Origin: Firmicutes bacterium UBA5499
GTDB taxonomy: Bacteria; Bacillota; DTU084
DNA length: 7,879 nucleotides
Reading direction: 5' to 3'
Assembly: GCA_002426275.1 (NCBI GenBank)
Contig: DIPB01000136.1
Span: 8,044 to 15,922, forward strand
Of the stretch, positions 1 through 6,006 are shown piece after piece. How positions within the stretch are numbered: the stretch's first letter is position 1; every line of letters starts with the position of its first letter. The notes beneath the pieces are model-generated. The model was not told the origin of the DNA. It was given only the letters and a program-made list of their open reading frames with translations, and did not search any database. The position numbers and the translations under genes are program-made.

Positions 1-48
1 CCGGAGGGCGCCCAAAGCCGGTGAGCGCGCCGCATCCGCGCCATATGA

Positions 49-444
49 TTAAAACCTAAAGTGGAATCCTCCCCGCAGGATGGGCTCGGAATTTTTCTCC
101 ATAGAGAACAGGCACTCTGAATAGAGGAACAGAAACTCCGTCCCCCCCACAAGATATGGCCTGATTTCTTCGCTTTCTCTCTCTAAGCTGATGCCTGCGC
201 CGCCGTAAAAACTCCACAGGATCACTTTCCCCGGCACTTTATACAAAAGAGAGACGGGCACAGAGAGGTGTTTTGTTTCTGCATTGTAATTGGCTCCAAG
301 CCGCAGATACCATTGGGGAGAAGTCTCGAAAGCCAGCTCTGCTCCGTTTTGGCCGCCGTCATCGCGTCTGAGGTAGAGCTCCGGATTCGCGGCGCTCGCT
401 GAAAGTGTTAGCAGCAAAAACAGCAAGGCGATTTTTATGCGCAT
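49..444 (-). CDS. Small secreted beta-rich protein, predicted outer-membrane beta-barrel
   Basis: Predicted protein of 131 residues. Residues 1-18 form a clear signal peptide (MRIK, a Leu-rich core, then SASA before ANPELY). The mature part is rich in alternating polar and hydrophobic residues (WYLRLGANYN, PVSLLYKV, ILWSFYGGAGISL, EFLFLYSE), as in short antiparallel beta-strands. The chain ends GGFHFRF; a terminal Phe after alternating aromatics is the classic recognition signal for insertion by the BAM machinery, which fits a diderm Firmicute. I chose the ATG at 444 because GAGGTG at 457-452 lies 7 bases from it; an in-frame ATG at 450 is only one base from that site. It starts 15 bases after the SIS-domain gene stops, so the two are probably co-transcribed. 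I recognise no named family; the outer-membrane location is inference from the signal peptide, strand pattern and C-terminus. Confidence 0.65.
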   Translation of the reverse strand: MRIKIALLFLLLTLSASAANPELYLRRDDGGQNGAELAFETSPQWYLRLGANYNAETKHLSVPVSLLYKVPGKVILWSFYGGAGISLERESEEIRPYLVGGTEFLFLYSECLFSMEKNSEPILRGGFHFRF

Positions 445-459
445 GGCCATACACCTCGT

Positions 460-1500
460 TTATCTAGTTTTGGTAACTTTTTTCAGTCCCCGGGGGGCAT
501 CTGGATTCAACCCTTTGGCTTCCGCCAGGTGACAGCTGAGCAGTTGTCCTCCCAAAACAGTCAGCAGAGGCTGCAGAGGCTCGGCTAGTTCGCTTGTTGT
601 TGGGAAAGCGACTTTCGTCTGAGCGAGAAGTTCCTGATCCGAACCGATTACGGCTAAGTCCGCGCCAAGTGTTTTCAGCTTCTGCGCCAGATCCGCCTGC
701 ATGGGGCTTGTCGGTCCGGCCGCGCCGAACATGATTATAGGTAAAGCTTTTTTCACTGTAGCAATGGGGCCATGAAGAAAATCGGCGCTGGACATGCCTA
801 TGACCATTAGATAGCAAGTTTCCTTAAGCTTCAATGCGGTTTCTAACGCTACGGTATGCTGAAATCCGCGTCCCAACACTACCAATTCGGTAGCATCGCT
901 CAGGGAGGCGGCATACTGGCCGATGGGAGCATCTAAGGCAGCTAGAGTTGTTTCCACCAGTTCCGGGATCTCTTCAAAGCCGGCGAGATCTTCCAGAGGG
1001 GCTCCTAAGGCTTTGCTCAGGCAGAGCAAAGCGGAAAGCGAAGTCGTGTATGTTTTTGTAGCGGCTACGCTCTTCTCAGCACCGGCATAACAACCAATTG
1101 TCAGTTGGGCTGCTTGTGCTAGCGGTGAGGCGAGATCATTGGTAATGGCAATTGTGTAGGCGCCTGCAGCGCGGGCCTGTTCTATGGTTTCGATTACATC
1201 TGTTCCTTGACCGGACTGGGAGATCCCTATCACAAGGCCTCCCTCCAGGCGCAGAGGTTTGCGGTAAAGGGTATGGATTGAAGGAGTAGCTAAACCGGCG
1301 GGAAGACCATTGGCATACTGCAAGAGATATTGACCGTAAGCTGCAGCATGATCAGAAGTTCCTCTGGAAACCAGTGAGACAAAACGAATTGGCTGACCGC
1401 CTAAAACTTTGCGGACAGCCTCAGCGTCGTGAAGTTGCTGAGGGATAGCTTCCGCTAGAATTTTACCTTGGGATAGGATCTCCGAGCGCATCTTGCTCAT
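460..1500 (-). CDS. SIS-domain sugar-phosphate isomerase/deaminase (NagB-II / GlmS-isomerase-like)
   Basis: Protein of 346 residues with two SIS (phosphosugar-binding) domains and no glutaminase domain. Recognisable motifs are SRGTSDHA (45-52), ISQSGQGTD (93-101), EKSVAATK (142-149), GRGF (210-213), ALKLKE (222-227), SSADFLHGP (237-245) and the C-terminal NPDAPRGLKKVTKT (332-345). The tail and motif order match the stand-alone isomerase type seen in NagB-II glucosamine-6-phosphate deaminases and related AgaS/GlmS-like proteins. The likely reaction is isomerisation/deamination of glucosamine-6-phosphate or a similar amino-sugar phosphate in the cytoplasm; the exact substrate cannot be read from sequence. 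The ATG at 1500 is preceded by GGAGG with an 8-base gap. A possible in-frame TTG at 1515 overlaps that site and is rejected. It is the first gene of a minus-strand pair with the beta-barrel gene. No nagA or sugar transporter is visible in the window. Confidence 0.88.
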   Translation of the reverse strand: MSKMRSEILSQGKILAEAIPQQLHDAEAVRKVLGGQPIRFVSLVSRGTSDHAAAYGQYLLQYANGLPAGLATPSIHTLYRKPLRLEGGLVIGISQSGQGTDVIETIEQARAAGAYTIAITNDLASPLAQAAQLTIGCYAGAEKSVAATKTYTTSLSALLCLSKALGAPLEDLAGFEEIPELVETTLAALDAPIGQYAASLSDATELVVLGRGFQHTVALETALKLKETCYLMVIGMSSADFLHGPIATVKKALPIIMFGAAGPTSPMQADLAQKLKTLGADLAVIGSDQELLAQTKVAFPTTSELAEPLQPLLTVLGGQLLSCHLAEAKGLNPDAPRGLKKVTKTR

Positions 1501-1527
1501 GGCAATTTCCTCCAAGTTAAGTTTTCA

Positions 1528-1555
1528 TATATATAGTTCTGTTCTGAGTGTGTAA
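1528..1555 (-). promoter_or_regulatory. Possible sigma-A promoter of the SIS-domain gene
   Basis: On the minus strand TTACAC (1555-1550) is followed after 16 bases by TATATA (1533-1528), giving a start point about 20 bases before the ATG. The -10 lies in an alternating AT run, so its register is ambiguous, and the -35 is only a moderate match. Confidence 0.35.
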
Positions 1556-1604
1556 TTCCTGCCTTTAGCTTCAAAAGGAAACAGCTGACAAACGCGGAAC
1601 CCGC

Positions 1605-1622
1605 TAAATTCTGCCGAATTTA
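1605..1622. promoter_or_regulatory. Perfect 7+7 inverted repeat, possible operator
   Basis: TAAATTC (1605-1611) and GAATTTA (1616-1622) are perfect inverted arms around TGCC. The site lies about 105-120 bases upstream of the SIS-gene start, upstream of its candidate promoter. Its right 14 bases (1609-1622) recur exactly at 4306-4319. It looks like a regulator binding site or a dispersed motif; the cognate protein is unknown. Confidence 0.4.
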
Positions 1623-1740
1623 ATGCAGAGGGAAGTTCCAGCAGTGGACGCTCTGAAACTTACCTTTTCAATGTTCATGATTTTTTATCATCACGATGAA
1701 CGAAAACAGCTCATAGTGGCGATACTTACTATATAACGGT

Positions 1741-2227
1741 ACGAGCTCGGCGCACCGCCATGACAATCTACAATATTCAGCGGAAGAACTTTTTCTGTCG
1801 CTGGAGGGTATTATCACTCCGGTGCAACGAAATTTGTTTAAGCATGTCATGCAGATCATTCGCGAACCAACAGCTTGACGCACTTCCAGGTACTGGGCTG
1901 GTATCTGCCCAGGCGACAATGAGAGTGCTGGAAAGCGTAAGAGCGGTCACATGAATCGCGCAAACAAAACTCTGAAAACCACCTTGATTCAATGTGTGCA
2001 AGCATTAAAAATAACTTTTTTTCAGCGCAATATCAGCGTCTTGTAGCAAGGAGAAACAAAGCTACTGTAGCAGTGGCGCATTCATTACTGATTGCTATTG
2101 ACCTGAAGATTTTGCGACCTCGGCTTCGACTTTTAATAGGGAGAAAAAAATCAACTCCCACGTTAAGTAACATGCAAAACTCGGCGTAAGCATTCCCGAC
2201 GATGTTTTACGTACCGCAGCTTCTTAG
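1741..2227 (+). pseudogene. Degraded IS110-family transposase, C-terminal part, multiple frameshifts
   Basis: No reading frame is open across this stretch, but conserved pieces of one transposase appear in the right order in three frames. Frame of 1780: EELFLSLEGIITPVQRNLF, then an in-frame stop, then WAGICPGDNESAGKRKSG (from 1894) and NKTLKTTLIQC. Frame of 1760: QQLDALPGTGLV just before the WAG motif. Frame of 1992: FFSAQYQRLVARR followed by KATVAVAHSLLIAI. Frame of 2171: HAKLGVSIPDDVLRTAAS ending at TAG 2225-2227. This order (Leu-Glu-Gly helix, LPGxG, WAGxCPGN-SAGKR-SG, AQYxRLxxRR, AVAH) is that of the C-terminal Transposase_20 half of IS110 elements. The N-terminal DEDD nuclease half is not recognisable upstream, although 1560-1740 may hold further eroded sequence. 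At least three frameshifts and two apparent internal deletions make it non-functional. The left boundary is approximate and no element ends could be defined. Confidence 0.85.
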
Positions 2228-2311
2228 CTCATCTGCTTTGCTATGACCTTTTTAGTTACTGCCTAATTGTTTTCACGGTAATTTGCGCAGAATTTTTTTT
2301 GCGGAGGGGTA

Positions 2312-2340
2312 TTGACTTTTATAGCCTCACGTAGTACAAT
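2312..2340 (+). promoter_or_regulatory. Upstream sigma-A promoter of veg (P1)
   Basis: TTGACT at 2312-2317, a 17-base spacer and TACAAT at 2335-2340: five of six consensus bases in each hexamer. It is the first of two tandem promoters and begins 85 bases downstream of the transposase remnant. Confidence 0.85.
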
Positions 2341-2352
2341 AATTTATTTTAG

Positions 2353-2381
2353 TTGACACTACCTGCGAATTGTGTTACAAT
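2353..2381 (+). promoter_or_regulatory. Downstream sigma-A promoter of veg (P2)
   Basis: TTGACA at 2353-2358 (perfect), a 17-base spacer and TACAAT at 2376-2381. It sits exactly 41 bases downstream of P1. Transcription would start near 2388, giving a leader of about 100 bases before the veg ATG. The hexamers equal those of the well-known strong Bacillus subtilis veg promoter (TTGACA/TACAAT). Confidence 0.9.
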
Positions 2382-2409
2382 ATTTGTTAAGAGGCACTTT
2401 GGTATTTGT

Positions 2410-2451
2410 GAACCTAAGGTTCCTTCTGGACTCAAAAGAGGCGGCGTCCAG
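2410..2451 (+). other. Two short hairpins in the veg mRNA leader
   Basis: GAACC (2410-2414) pairs with GGTTC (2418-2422) around TAA. CTGGAC (2426-2431) pairs with GTCCAG (2446-2451) around a purine-rich 14-base loop that contains AAGAGGCGG. Both lie between promoter P2 and the ribosome binding site. They may stabilise the message or be regulatory; no known riboswitch class is recognised. Confidence 0.4.
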
Positions 2452-2486
2452 CAGATGTCAGCATATGCAAAGGCAGGTGATGGGAG

Positions 2487-2753
2487 ATGGCACAGACTAA
2501 TTCTCTTCAACAGATCAAAGCACAATTAGATCCGCTGGTGGGGAAAACGGTGAATGTAAGGGCCAATTGGGGCCGCAAGCGAATTACAGAATCAGAAGGG
2601 GTTCTAGAGAAAACCTACCCGAAAGTTTTTGTGGTGGCGCTTAGCGGGAAATCCAATCCCGTTAAACGCATCTCATATAGCTATGCAGATATAATAACAC
2701 AACTAGTAGAGATACGCTCAGACGATAAACGCATAGGTGAACTGGAGGCATAA
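2487..2753 (+). CDS. veg: Veg family protein (DUF1021)
   Basis: Protein of 88 residues, the usual size for the family, matching Veg throughout: LVGKTVNVRANWGRKR (17-32), EGVLEKTYPKVFVV (37-50) and RISYSYADIITQLVEI (61-76). It is a small soluble, probably SH3-like beta protein. In Bacillus subtilis veg is very strongly expressed in growing cells and Veg promotes biofilm gene expression by antagonising SinR; whether that holds here is unknown. The ATG is preceded by AGGTGA (2475-2480) at 6 bases. Two near-consensus promoters lie upstream and a hairpin terminator downstream, so it is probably a highly expressed single-gene unit with some read-through into the next gene. Confidence 0.95.
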   Translation: MAQTNSLQQIKAQLDPLVGKTVNVRANWGRKRITESEGVLEKTYPKVFVVALSGKSNPVKRISYSYADIITQLVEIRSDDKRIGELEA

Positions 2754-2777
2754 CAGTGGCGGGAATTTATGTTTGGG

Positions 2778-2807
2778 GGGGACAGGCAGTCTGTCCTCTC
2801 TTTTTTT
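2778..2807 (+). terminator. Intrinsic terminator of veg
   Basis: GGACAG (2780-2785) pairs with CTGTCC (2791-2796) around GCAGT. One G-T pair and one G-C pair extend the stem, which is followed by TCTC and seven Ts (2801-2807). It lies 24 bases after the veg stop. Confidence 0.85.
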
Positions 2808-2854
2808 GTAGCAACAATTAAGATCCCGTCATACCATGGTGTAGGGGTGATAGC

Positions 2855-3250
2855 ATGGCGTGGTGGCAATTCATAAAAAACTATTTGCTCAGCGAAGAGA
2901 TCTTTGAGCCGCTTATCCTCGTGGCTTTGGGAAGCGGCCTGAAGGCCATCAATCGACAGCGGCGCAGCAAAGTTCTAGACTCACTTACCGCAGATATTGT
3001 GGATTATATAGAAGAGAATTACCATAACTGGGGCATCAAGGGCCAACAGAAAATGGATAGATTTGTCGCGATCTTAATTAACGAGTTCAGAAAAGAGATA
3101 GGGCATAAGCCTTCTAAACAGGAACTGGAGACGGCAAGGCTCAAAGCTGAAGCCAGAGTGCAGCGGGTTCGCAGGCAGAGCGTTGGATTTCAATCCCATC
3201 CGGCTGTAAAGCGTCCATTTATTGTTAGCAGTCTCAATTCTTCCCACTGA
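2855..3250 (+). CDS. Hypothetical protein with an N-terminal hydrophobic segment and charged helical body
   Basis: Protein of 131 residues with no confident family. Residues 15-31 (EIFEPLILVALGSGLKA) form a short hydrophobic stretch that could be one membrane segment. Residues 32-107 are strongly charged and predicted helical (RQRRSKVLDSL, then KGQQKMDRFVAILINEFRKEIG and KPSKQELETARLKAEARVQRVRRQ). The tail is Ser/Pro-rich. The arrangement of one hydrophobic segment, then a helix, then K-G-x-x-K-(M/L)...G...P...ELE..RL.AEAR is reminiscent of the LL-H type phage holin family. I regard that as a hint, not an identification; no phage genes surround it. GGGGTGA (2843-2849) precedes the ATG. No good promoter lies in the 47 bases after the veg terminator, so expression may depend on read-through. 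Confidence 0.75.
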   Translation: MAWWQFIKNYLLSEEIFEPLILVALGSGLKAINRQRRSKVLDSLTADIVDYIEENYHNWGIKGQQKMDRFVAILINEFRKEIGHKPSKQELETARLKAEARVQRVRRQSVGFQSHPAVKRPFIVSSLNSSH

Positions 3251-3296
3251 TAGACTTAAATGACTGCTACGGAGAAAATATCCTCAAAAGACAAAA

Positions 3297-3325
3297 TTGG
3301 CTAGGGGTATTTTTAGCGCTATAAT
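3297..3325 (+). promoter_or_regulatory. Sigma-A promoter of the CAP-like gene
   Basis: TTGGCT (3297-3302), a 17-base spacer and a perfect TATAAT (3320-3325). It shows that the longer reading frame beginning with TTG at 3297 is not the translated start, because that TTG is the promoter -35. Confidence 0.7.
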
Positions 3326-3362
3326 TAAGGAGACAGGTTGGTTCCCTTTGGGAGGGAAAAAA

Positions 3363-3704
3363 ATGCGCAATTTACTCCTAGTCTTTTTGTTTGTGTGTTT
3401 GTATGCAGGCACAGTGCTGGCGGCTGAGTATTGGACTCAACCATCGATCAACCAGGATGAACAGATTTTGTTTGCGGCCATAAATGCCAAACGCCTGGAG
3501 ATGGGGCTGCCTGCTTTGCAGCTGGACGGCCAATTGCTGAATGCGGCGCGTTCGGGCCGGGGGACGGTCTTAGTTGCCCAGTCCTTCGATCAGGTCATGG
3601 AAGAGGCGCAGGCTGTGGTTTTGGTCAAGGACGTCAGCAGAGTCGGCCTGAGCGTCAGCCAGCAGGCACAGGCAGGAGTTACCGTAGTGGTGGCGACAAA
3701 ATAA
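3363..3704 (+). CDS. Small secreted protein resembling a shortened CAP (SCP/PR1-like) domain
   Basis: Protein of 113 residues. Residues 1-20 are a clear signal peptide (MRNLLLVFLF... TVLA before AEYW). The segment EQILFAAINAKRLEMGLPALQLDGQLLNAARS (33-64) matches the first helix and turn of CAP domains (pattern: LxxINxxRxxxGLPxLxLDxxLxxAAR). The end, RVGLSVSQQAQAGVTVVVATK (93-113), resembles the closing beta-hairpin (xxGVGVxxxxxGxxYVVQ). The central half with the CAP His/Glu cavity residues and the GHRxNIL motif is absent, so this is either an abbreviated homologue or a strongly diverged one. The ATG at 3363 has GGGAGG six to seven bases upstream and its own promoter at 3297-3325. Function unknown; probably exported across the cytoplasmic membrane. 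Confidence 0.8.
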   Translation: MRNLLLVFLFVCLYAGTVLAAEYWTQPSINQDEQILFAAINAKRLEMGLPALQLDGQLLNAARSGRGTVLVAQSFDQVMEEAQAVVLVKDVSRVGLSVSQQAQAGVTVVVATK

Positions 3705-3713
3705 GCCTGTCTT

Positions 3714-3736
3714 AGAGGGAGAGCGTTTCTCCCTCT
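3714..3736. terminator. Hairpin between convergent genes, possible bidirectional terminator
   Basis: AGAGGGAG (3714-3721) and CTCCCTCT (3729-3736) form a perfect 8-base stem around a 7-base loop, filling the 33-base gap between two converging stop codons. Neither side has a proper T-run, so termination would be weak or factor-assisted. Confidence 0.5.
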
Positions 3737-3737
3737 G

Positions 3738-4220
3738 CTACTTATCTGCGAACCAATCTTTGAGCAACAGCAACGCCTCCCGTCGTAGGCGGTTGATCCC
3801 TCGCCTGGAGTTGGCATGCCCTAGTTGCTTCAGCAGTTTTGTCAGCTGCTCGGGATGATTTTCGAGTTTATGAGGCTTAATGGGGGCTGAAGCAAGCGCT
3901 TCGCTGATCTGCTTGAACGCTAGCGCCCTTTGCCGTTCAAGATTAGCCGCATTTTGCGCCAAAAGCCCTCCGCCGCCAAAACCGCCCAACAAGGCTAGGG
4001 CAGCCTGCCGGAGGACGTCTGCTTTTTCAGCCAACAGTACCGCCGCTAGCGCGCCTCCTATTCCCAAAAAGACTTCGGACAGGAAGCCGAGGTTTAATAT
4101 TTTGCCGTTTTCTTCGCTCTCAAGGCTTGGCAACAGAAGGAGATTGTTGTGAAAGTAGAGATGATTCAGCAGTCCGCCGAAGGCTCCTAGTCCTAGCAGC
4201 AAAGCGATATTAAGCATCAT
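3738..4220 (-). CDS. Small glycine-rich membrane protein, function unknown
   Basis: Protein of 160 residues. Two hydrophobic helices are evident: residues 2-22 (LNIALLLGLGAFGGLLNHLY) and about 44-64 (LGFLSEVFLGIGGALAAVLLA). A Gly-rich third hydrophobic stretch follows at 72-88 (AALALLGGFGGGGLLAQ). The last 70 residues are soluble, helical and basic (LERQRALAFKQISEALA, RRGINRLRREALLLLKDW). The N-terminal pattern of a GAFGGL helix, GFL.EVFLG..AA and GGFGG is shared by small uncharacterised membrane proteins such as the DUF4257 type, but I would not assign it firmly. The ATG is preceded by AAGGAGG five bases away. A weak promoter candidate (TTCACG, 18 bases, TAATAT) lies at 4285-4256. It converges on the CAP-like gene. 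Confidence 0.8.
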   Translation of the reverse strand: MMLNIALLLGLGAFGGLLNHLYFHNNLLLLPSLESEENGKILNLGFLSEVFLGIGGALAAVLLAEKADVLRQAALALLGGFGGGGLLAQNAANLERQRALAFKQISEALASAPIKPHKLENHPEQLTKLLKQLGHANSRRGINRLRREALLLLKDWFADK

Positions 4221-4305
4221 GTTCTCCTCCTTAAGCGGAATTAATAGCTGTTAATATATTATTTGCTATCCGGTCTCGCCGTGAATGTGACTAACAGGGA
4301 GCAGT

Positions 4306-4319
4306 TTCTGCCGAATTTA
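4306..4319. repeat. Second copy of the 14-base motif TTCTGCCGAATTTA
   Basis: Identical to 1609-1622 and in the same orientation. Here it stands 86 bases upstream of the start of the minus-strand membrane-protein gene. The inverted left arm present at 1605 is degenerate in this copy. Confidence 0.5.
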
Positions 4320-4413
4320 TTTTATTGTCTTTAATTTAAGATAGCATATATATTTTGAAAAGAAAAGGAATATTTTCATATTCATTCGCGTTGATCTCCG
4401 CCTACGATTGATC

Positions 4414-4445
4414 AAAAATGAGGAGGCAAGCGCCTCCTCATTTTT
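4414..4445 (-). terminator. Strong terminator of the chemotaxis gene, overlapping its stop codon
   Basis: The perfect 14-base arms 4414-4427 and 4432-4445 surround the loop AAGC. On the minus strand the stem ends in ATTTTT. The TGA stop (4440-4438) is inside the stem. The A-run on the other arm would also give a T-run on the plus strand, so it could act in both directions. Confidence 0.9.
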
Positions 4446-5916
4446 CTTCCAGCACATTATTGAGCTTGAATACCTTACAACTTTGACAAGTGCTCCGTTT
4501 TTCCGCCGCTGTTCCTTGTATTTCCCCGCCGCAGTACGTGCCTGGAATCATCCAGCATTTCTCTTCGCTGCTTTGGTACGCTGGGCAGTTAACCTCGCTG
4601 CAGTCGTTCACCCGCCAGCAGCGTTGGAAGTTTTCTTTCACCTTAAAGCGACCGACGAGAGCTGTGAGGTCTTCCGCCATATGTACCAGATCCGCCGCTG
4701 AGCGGGCAAGCTGCTCGATGATTGATGTCTGTTCCTGCACATCCGCGGCCATTTCTTCAGTGCCTGCGGCCGTCTGATTGGAAATCCCAGCCACGGTTTC
4801 AATTGCGCTCATCAGTTCCTGGCTGCTTGCTGCTTGCTGTTGGGCTGCGGCAGCGATTTCCTGCACCTTATGGACTGTTTCGCTGACCGCCTGATTGATT
4901 TGCTGGAAAGCTGTTTCAGCTTTTTTAGCAACTGTATTGCCCTCTTCCACAGCCTGCGTGCCCAATTTCATGGCCACCATGGCCTCGTTGGTGCTGCCCT
5001 GGATTTCTTCAATTAACTTCACAATTTGTCCTGCAGATTGAGAAGTTTGTTCTGCAAGCTTGCGGACTTCTTCCGCCACAACTGCAAACCCGCGTCCGTG
5101 CTCGCCGGCGCGGGCCGCTTCGATGGTTGCGTTTAAAGCTAAGAGATTTGTGGTGCGAGAGATCCCTTGGATTACGTCCACGATTTTTTCGATTTCTTGC
5201 GAACGGTTTCCCAGGTGTAAGACGACATTAGCTGAATTCTCCACGGTTTCCCGGATTTGCGCCATAGAGTCTATGACCCTGTTCAGAGCTTGTTCTCCCA
5301 TTTTCGCCCGCTCTGAGGCGCTGGTGCTGGTATCGGCCGCCATCTGAGCTCCTGAGGCGACTTGTTCGGCGCTGGCTGCCATCTGGCGGACCACGTCTGT
5401 AGTCTGCTGGGCATTTTGCGCTTGCTTTTCGGTGCCTTCGGCGATATCGTCAATGGTTGCAGCCAATTCCTTGGTGGCAGTGTTGACCTGGGTTGCTGAA
5501 GTGGACATGCTGCTGGCCGAACTCATCAGTTCCTCAGCCGCTCTGAGGTTATCCTTGAGGATATTACGGAGATTTTCCATCATTTGGTTTGTACGATCAG
5601 CTAAGACTTCTATTTCATCGCCGGTATGAATGTCCAGTTTACCGGTGAGATCTTGATTAGCTAATTTTCCCATCAGTTCAGAGAATTTATTCAAGGGCTT
5701 TAAGACGTAGCTGAGTATAAAGGGCCTGATTATGGCGAGCACGGCCGCGGTGAGAATTATTTTCCCGAATAAATTCCAAAATCCGGTTCTAAAGCCCATT
5801 TTTTCCATCATGGGAGCGCCTATAAAAAGACCGATTACTAGGCCCGCACCGAATAAGAACATGATTTTGTTTTGCAAACTGATTTTTTTCTCTGTTAAAA
5901 ACTTTAATTGTTCCAT
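4438..5916 (-). CDS. Methyl-accepting chemotaxis protein with C-terminal cysteine-rich (two-CW-like) domain
   Basis: Protein of 492 residues. Two membrane helices (about 18-34 and 50-72) are separated by only about 15 residues, so there is no extracytoplasmic ligand-binding domain. A HAMP-type linker follows (about 72-124) and then a long coiled-coil signalling domain. The conserved hairpin tip with [22 protein letters not shown] (241-262) and [26 protein letters not shown] (265-290) is the CheA/CheW-contacting region. After the coil a tail of about 60 residues holds seven Cys (433, 439, 444, 454, 462, 477, 480), with CW at 433-434 and 454-455 and CQSC at 477-480. This pattern resembles the two-CW domains attached to receptors of anaerobes and suggests metal or redox sensing in the cytoplasm (inference). 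The ATG at 5916 has GGAGGG six bases upstream; an in-frame TTG at 5934 is upstream of that site and rejected. It appears to be a single-gene unit, with terminators before and after it. Confidence 0.95.
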   Translation of the reverse strand: MEQLKFLTEKKISLQNKIMFLFGAGLVIGLFIGAPMMEKMGFRTGFWNLFGKIILTAAVLAIIRPFILSYVLKPLNKFSELMGKLANQDLTGKLDIHTGDEIEVLADRTNQMMENLRNILKDNLRAAEELMSSASSMSTSATQVNTATKELAATIDDIAEGTEKQAQNAQQTTDVVRQMAASAEQVASGAQMAADTSTSASERAKMGEQALNRVIDSMAQIRETVENSANVVLHLGNRSQEIEKIVDVIQGISRTTNLLALNATIEAARAGEHGRGFAVVAEEVRKLAEQTSQSAGQIVKLIEEIQGSTNEAMVAMKLGTQAVEEGNTVAKKAETAFQQINQAVSETVHKVQEIAAAAQQQAASSQELMSAIETVAGISNQTAAGTEEMAADVQEQTSIIEQLARSAADLVHMAEDLTALVGRFKVKENFQRCWRVNDCSEVNCPAYQSSEEKCWMIPGTYCGGEIQGTAAEKRSTCQSCKVFKLNNVLEEK

Positions 5917-5941
5917 AACGATCCCTCCACACAATCTCTAT

Positions 5942-5970
5942 ATCATAAACTTCGACACAGTTTCTTAAAA
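5942..5970 (-). promoter_or_regulatory. Possible promoter of the chemotaxis gene with a TGTCGAA box
   Basis: On the minus strand TATGAT (5947-5942) is a good -10, but the -35 at 17 bases (TTTTAA, 5970-5965) is poor. Between them lies TGTCGAA (5957-5951), the core of a Spo0A box. A single 7-base match can arise by chance. No sigma-28 flagellar promoter was found. Confidence 0.35.
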
Positions 5971-6006
5971 AAATAAGCGGCCACCCTCGAGGGTGACCGC
6001 TTATTT
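5971..6006 (-). terminator. Intrinsic terminator of secG, overlapping its stop codon
   Basis: A 10-base arm (5971-5980) pairs with 5997-6006 and a 7-base inner arm (5982-5988) with 5989-5995; a single C/A mismatch separates them. On the minus strand the stem ends in a T-rich run (TTATTTTTTT). The stop TAA (6007-6005) begins the hairpin. It insulates the chemotaxis gene from secG. Confidence 0.9.

Noticed and set aside
1..44. Possible start of another minus-strand gene: ATG at 44 running off the left edge (MARMRRAHRLWAPS).
   Set aside because: Only 14 codons are visible, the ribosome binding site is weak, and the very GC-rich sequence could equally be a non-coding or repeat edge.
464..817. 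Minus-strand frame of 117 residues inside the SIS-domain gene.
   Set aside because: It is the same strand read in another frame; the 346-residue SIS protein with family motifs is clearly the coding frame.
1668..2001. Open frames on the minus strand opposite the transposase remnant (74 and 83 residues).
   Set aside because: No ribosome binding sites and no recognisable protein features; the plus strand explains the sequence as a degraded transposase.
4408..5968. Several plus-strand open frames opposite the chemotaxis gene.
   Set aside because: They are mirror frames of a strongly conserved receptor gene; none has a good ribosome binding site or protein-like composition.
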